From NCBI GenBank assembly GCA_015039465.1, contig MU130695.1, positions 97,603-161,602 of the forward strand: 64,000 bases of DNA. The letters are read 5' to 3'. Of this stretch, positions 59,801 through 64,000 are shown in pieces. The DNA comes from Phlegmacium glaucopus. Its lineage: Eukaryota; Basidiomycota; Agaricomycetes; Agaricales; Cortinariaceae. The notes below the pieces were generated by a model, which was given only the letters and a program-made list of their open reading frames with translations, was not told where the DNA came from and did no database searches. Within the stretch, counting starts at the first letter, position 1. Each line of letters begins with the position of its first letter. Position numbers and translations under genes: made by a program.

Positions 59801-61066
59801 ATCTTGATCTGCCTTGACTCTAGCTTACCCTTTTAACAGAAGGTAAGTGCAAGACCATCTTGATCTGCTTTGACTCTAGCTTACTCCTTTTACAGTTGGT
59901 AAGTGCAAGACCATCTTGATCTGCCTTGACTCTAGTTTAGTCTCTTGACAGCATGTAAGCACAAGACTATATTGATGTACCTTGACTCTAGCTTAGTCTT
60001 TTGACAGGATGTAAGTGCAAGACCATCTTGATTTGCTTTGCTAGCTTACCCTTTTCACAGAAGGTAAGTGCAAGACCACCTTGATCTGTCTTGACTCTAG
60101 CTTACTCTTTTCACAGATTGTAAGTGCAAGATTATATTGATCTGCCTTGACTCTAGCTTAGCTTTTGGCAGGAGGTAAGTGCAAGCACAGAGAATCTATT
60201 ATTATGTCATCCTCTTTTATTCATGTTACAAACTATTTGGACAGTATGTAAGTGCACCAATTATATTTTCATTTATGCTTACCTGATTCATATATACTTT
60301 GGACAGTATGTATGTTGAACATGTAATGTTATTTACCAATTACTCCAGGACTTACATTTCTCAACAGCGAGTATGTGCAAGAATTTACAATCTGTCTTTG
60401 TCTCTGCTTACCTATCTAATACCCTTGCTTATAGATGGTAAGTATGATTACTCTTAAACTTTTTTTTTAACAAACAACTTGGTGAACTTTTTTGCCTCAT
60501 TCCCATCTCTGTGTTAACTTTTTTTATTCAGTTTTTATAAATTTCCATGTACAGGATTCCATTTCCAAAATTCTGTCACCAATTGTGATTGTTTTCTCTT
60601 TGACAATGCACTGGAAAAAGTGGCTAATTTCATCTTTTTATTTTTTCAAGCTTTCTGGCCTATCTACCACATTCAATTTAAAAGAAGCTACATACTGTGC
60701 AATTGGCATGCATCTGATTCAATTTTTATAGTCTTCATAATATTGACTTTTACTATTTTAGTTGCAGCTATTATTGGCCACTTGTCTTTCTTTCTTCATG
60801 AAAAATCCCCTAGTACAAAAAACTCTTTGGAAAGAGCTGCTCAAATTTACCAGCAATCAACTTCTGATGTCTCTGTCAAGCAAGCAATTGACAATATTTT
60901 TGAACTTGAAAATATTTTCAAAGGCACTCATGTCAAACATACATTTTCAAATCCTTTCAGAGGTGTTTTGCACACCAATGATGTCAATGATGAATTACTG
61001 GTCAAGGAGGCTGTACAGACTGCATTGAATAATCTCTTGTGTATGGATTCAATTCTTCTTTGTTGA
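56824..61066 (+). pseudogene. P-loop GTPase with single-codon exon array, copy 3 (frameshifted)
   Basis: Large exons are 56824-57000, 57064-57096, 57155-57335, 57394-57473, 57525-57719, 57774-57912 and 57961-58066. About 41 three-nt exons follow, then 60555-60584, 60651-60705 and 60762-61066. Exon 3 is 8 nt longer than in copies 1 and 2 because TTGAAG is repeated (57254-57267); this gives TGA at 57263-57265 in the normal frame, so the GTPase domain is truncated unless spliced around. Everything else, including GRANAGKT, TKTD, exon lengths, the conserved GC donor (GCATGC at 60706) and the hydrophobic EATYCAIVAAIIGHLSFFL, is preserved. It is a recent pseudogene or carries a sequencing error. 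Confidence 0.8.
58235..60174 (+). repeat. Tandem intron/single-codon-exon array 3 (35 units)
   Basis: 1940 bp at about 55.4 bp per unit, with the same intron consensus as arrays 1 and 2 but a different triplet order (TGG three times in a row, GCA, TTG, AAT and GAT frequent). Neighbouring single-codon exons outside the array are TAT 58175, ATT 58232, TAT 60245, TAT 60307, CGA 60368 and ATG 60435. Confidence 0.92.
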
Positions 61067-61769
61067 TCAGTAGTACTAATTGGGAACTATAGTAGGGAAA
61101 TAAGCTAATGCTCTACTGCATAGTTTAAATAATCACACCCCTCTATGCAAAGAATCAAAAATAGAAAAAAATCATGGGGGCAATGGGGAAAAAGAGCTCA
61201 GAACAGAATAGTGGCTTACTGCTGGATATCTTTGCTTGTCATTGTAATTGTAAAATAAATGATAGTGAAATTATAACTCAAAGAACCTTCACTGAGTGAT
61301 TTTCCTGATTGAGTTTGTCAAAGTGTAATCCAAGGTTAAGGGCCTGCATATTTCAAGGGAGGATGAAACAACAAGGATATTGTGATGGTAGTGATACAAG
61401 AGTGATACAGTACAAATAGTGCAGAGATGTATGAGCCTGGCATTGATTGTAAAGACTTGATTGAAAAAACAACAGCTGTTCTCTCAGGTGGGGAATGATT
61501 GCATGATAAAATAGACACATACATAGTAGTCCCCTAACATCTCCCTCCATCTAGGCAGTCAATCCAACAACTCAATTCAATCAGTAAAATGTTTGTTTGC
61601 ACATGTTAGGTCTAGCCATCCCTTTTTTTCTGCCATGCCCAGAGCACCAGGATCAAAAAAAAAATACCTGGGGTTGATCCACCTTTTAAGCCAATGTTGG
61701 GTGGACTAACTAACTTACATAATCAGGCAATGTCTATATGGCAATATGACATCATCCTGTCCTCACCTC
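61067..61769. other. 3' flank of GTPase copy 3 with a GTPase exon fragment
   Basis: The 3' flank resembles those of copies 1 and 2. Bases 61425-61480 (AGATGTATGAGCCTGG ... GATTGAAAAAACAACAGCTG) repeat the beginning of GTPase exon 6 and are still preceded by GCAG. The rest is AT-rich with no gene. Confidence 0.6.
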
Positions 61770-62350
61770 TAGGGCTGTGCACTGACACCGTATTTACAGG
61801 TTATACTGTATCTGCTGTAGAGATACAGTAGTTTTCAGCTGTAGTTGGCAGTACAGCTGTACAGACTGCTGCTATAGGTATAAATTTTTAACAAAATTAC
61901 CCCACCACTCATTTGGTTTTAATCTATTTCAGAGGTGATAATCATAGTGATTTTGCAACAAACCATGTGCTTGGAGCAGGGGAGGGCATGGTTCACAGCA
62001 TTAATATGATTACATTACTGTTTGAATGTACCTGTTTGAGACTCTCCGACCAGGTCAATGGCCTGAATGATGTCAGTGATGATTGACCTACAACTGGGTT
62101 GAGTACCCTCATGGTTAGTGTTGCCACTGGTGTGGCTCAGAGCCATGAGCTGTCAAGCCAAGCCACTATTTTTGGCAGGCTGCACCAGTAAATTGGCTCA
62201 GAGCCACCCTGAGTGGATCAAGTCATGCCTTCAGTCACATAAGACTGGTAAGAGGTAATCTATTGAAAAAACTTCTTGGAACATTAGAATACAACTATAT
62301 TAGACAATCCAAGTATTAATTTTACTGTAAATTCTGGTATCCCATCCCTA
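61770..62350. mobile_element. Possible hAT-like MITE
   Basis: The left end TAGGGCTGTG ... TATTTACAG and the right end (reverse complement TAGGGATGGG ... ATTTACAG) form imperfect inverted termini. No ORF and no clean target duplication were found. Confidence 0.25.
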
Positions 62351-62447
62351 GAGCCAGGCAGCTGCCTCCTATGATCATATTTGGTTCTATCTACAAAAAG
62401 ACAAACAAAGCCAAAGTTGAGCCAAAGATTTTTATGTTACACAGATA

Positions 62448-62889
62448 CACTGCTGGCACCAGGTGGTGTTTCCCATAGAAAAACTTATTTTTAGATATGT
62501 TTTGTCATTTCCAAATAATTTTTCTCATGAAAACACAAAAAGTATTTCTAAAGGAAAATTCTAAAAATACATCAGGTGTTTCTCATGTGTTTCCCAAAGA
62601 TAAATCTTATGTTTTTTCAAGGTTTTCCTTTCAGACAGAAACAGCAGAGAAACACCTATTCCACTCAGTGATTGGTGGAACAGGGGTTTCTCTGCTGTTT
62701 CTGAAAGGAAAACCTTTAAAAAAACATAAGATTTATCTTTGGGAAACACATGAGAAACACCTGATGTATTTTTGGGATTTTCCCTTCAGAAATACTTTTT
62801 GTGTTTTCATGAGAAAAATTATCTGGAAATGACAAAACATATCTAAAAATAAGTTTTTCTAAGGGAAACACCACCCAGTGCCAGCAGTG
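62448..62889. mobile_element. Palindromic MITE with CACTG termini (442 bp)
   Basis: Two arms of about 210 bp are near-perfect reverse complements around a short centre near 62670. Ends are CACTGCTGGCAC and GTGCCAGCAGTG, flanked by the 3-bp duplication ATA (62445-62447 and 62890-62892). CACT-type ends plus a 3-bp duplication are marks of the CACTA (EnSpm) superfamily. There is no coding capacity; the ORFs on the two strands are mirror images. Confidence 0.85.
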
Positions 62890-62892
62890 ATA

Positions 62893-63730
62893 TCTGACTC
62901 TAGAAGATATTACAGCATGTTTTTTGTTATAAATATAGTGTACACAACTTGAATTATGGTTAAAATGTATAACTGAGGCTTAGCACACAAGTAGGACCAC
63001 ATGTGAACAATCTTGGTGATCCTAAATTGGCTCAGCTGCCCAGAGAAGCTCAGGGCAGCTCTGGGGTCATTATAATCAGCTTAGGTGCCTGAGCTGGGCC
63101 ATGAGTGAGCTGGGCAAAGCCTTGGAAACTCTACTCAGGGTAAAACATATGTGAAGCACATTTGTAGTTTGTTCCATCTAGAACCTACCTACTTTTGTAT
63201 CACAAGTTTACTCTGATCTAATCCATGTACTAGATACACTCAGTTCTTTAAAAAATGGTTGAAGGACCAAACTGAACCAAACTTTGGTAACACTATTAGA
63301 GAACTCAATTAGGAGTACAGATACAATGGAATCCCTAGTCCTCCACAGAAAACTCCATTTTTGGGTCAAATTATTATTGATCTATGTGTAAAAGAACTAT
63401 ATATATAATAGCTAGGTCCATCCATTAGTGTAGGGTTGCTTGAAATCACCAAAAAGGCCTTTTCTCCATTTAATTGGCAGATACTTTGGAGAGGTGCATG
63501 GCCACTAACCAAACCCAGTCACTTATTAAGTTTCACAGCCACAGAATTTGTGGCTAATCTGTAGATAGCCACTATTATGGTGGAGAATGGCAATAAATAA
63601 CATCTTCCCTCTTTTTTTTGCTTCTGAAATTCCAGCTCAGCCTTGAGTTCTTCGATATCATTTGTAAATGTTGATATGAAAGCATTATTGGTGTCATTTG
63701 AGAGATGGTTATGTGTTTTTGGTGGGATTT
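62893..63730. other. AT-rich region without a recognised gene
   Basis: No ORF with coding character, LTR or clear TIR was found. Confidence 0.4.
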
Positions 63731-64000
63731 CACTGAACTTTACACTCCCCCACGTCTTCCTCCAGGAATTCCTGATAAATGAGAATATTCCTCACGGATT
63801 CCAGGTGGATTCTGGGTGGATTCCTGGGATTCCTATCTAATTCCTGGCAGATTCCTAGTTAATTCCTGGTGAGTTCCTGGTGGAATTCTGGTGAAATCAG
63901 CTAAGTCATTGACTTGTTTTATTTAATTTAATTTTTCCTTGATTTTTGTTATTGCAAGATATATATTGAAAATTATATACAAGTACATTAATTACTTATT
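63731..64000. mobile_element. One end of a CTTTAC..TCCCCCAC element, cut by the window edge
   Basis: It begins ACTTTACACTCCCCCAC (63739), like the ends at 31104 and 35344, followed by degenerate tandem words of the type ATTCCTGG/GGATTCC to about 63895. The other end is outside the window. Confidence 0.45.

Noticed and set aside
28652..60174. CRISPR-like or simple minisatellite interpretation of the 55-bp arrays
   Set aside because: The variable parts are only 3 nt, too short for spacers, and they sit exactly between AG and GT of intron-like repeats in a eukaryotic gene. A plain minisatellite is still possible but does not explain the in-phase, stop-free triplets.
62497..62832. 111-codon ORF in the 62.5 kb palindrome
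   Set aside because: It spans both arms and the centre of a MITE, with a matching ORF on the other strand; there is no protein character.
1..64000. tRNA or rRNA genes
   Set aside because: No T-loop/A-box pair or rRNA-like conserved block was noticed on reading; a covariance-model scan was not possible here.

Overview
This is a window of nuclear DNA from a filamentous basidiomycete, most likely an Agaricomycete. Short GT-AG introns of about 50-60 bp, families typical of mushroom genomes (F-box proteins, secreted single-pass membrane proteins ending in a PPAY-like tail, large P-loop GTPase families, transposon-linked WRN-like exonucleases) and a Tf1/sushi-type chromovirus all point there. No bacterial operons, tRNA or rRNA genes were recognised. 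All exon boundaries were inferred by eye.

Layout. 1-13.4 kb is a transposon graveyard. It holds a coiled-coil gene fragment and a WRN-like 3'-5' exonuclease pseudogene split by a 6.6 kb Ty3-type chromovirus with perfect 5-bp target duplications (ACATC). The chromovirus itself carries a nested solo LTR with its own duplication (GAAAC). A GGTTCT-rich TIR element, a (CTTTTT)n tract and a 1.2 kb foldback element follow. 13.9-21.9 kb is ordinary genic DNA: a secreted/transmembrane protein (3 exons), a class III aminotransferase (9 exons, apparently intact), a 523-codon F-box protein and a small two-exon hypothetical gene. 22-64 kb is a block of repeated segmental duplications. Three copies of a P-loop GTPase gene start near 27.2, 40.2 and 56.8 kb. 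They are interleaved with two copies each of a Q/S/P-rich nuclear-type gene joined to an F-box fragment and of an arrestin-like pseudogene, and three copies of a degenerate gene with a signal-peptide-like start. Solo LTRs and MITEs are scattered through it.

The most striking feature lies inside all three GTPase genes. Between the exon encoding the end of the globular part and the C-terminal hydrophobic exon there is a long tandem array with a period of about 55.5 bp. Each unit is a complete intron of about 52 nt (GTAAGTGCAAG ... CTTTTGACAG) followed by exactly three nucleotides. The introns are nearly identical; the triplets are hypervariable. I count 24, 44 and 41 such triplets in the three genes (92 in the homogeneous arrays, the rest flanked by older, divergent introns). 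All lie in phase 0 with both flanking exons, none of the 109 is a stop codon and none ends in C. The simplest reading is a gene whose variable C-terminal segment is encoded one codon per exon, through dozens of consecutive single-codon microexons that expand by tandem duplication of an intron-plus-codon unit. The alternative is one large minisatellite-bearing intron. The two make clearly different cDNA predictions.
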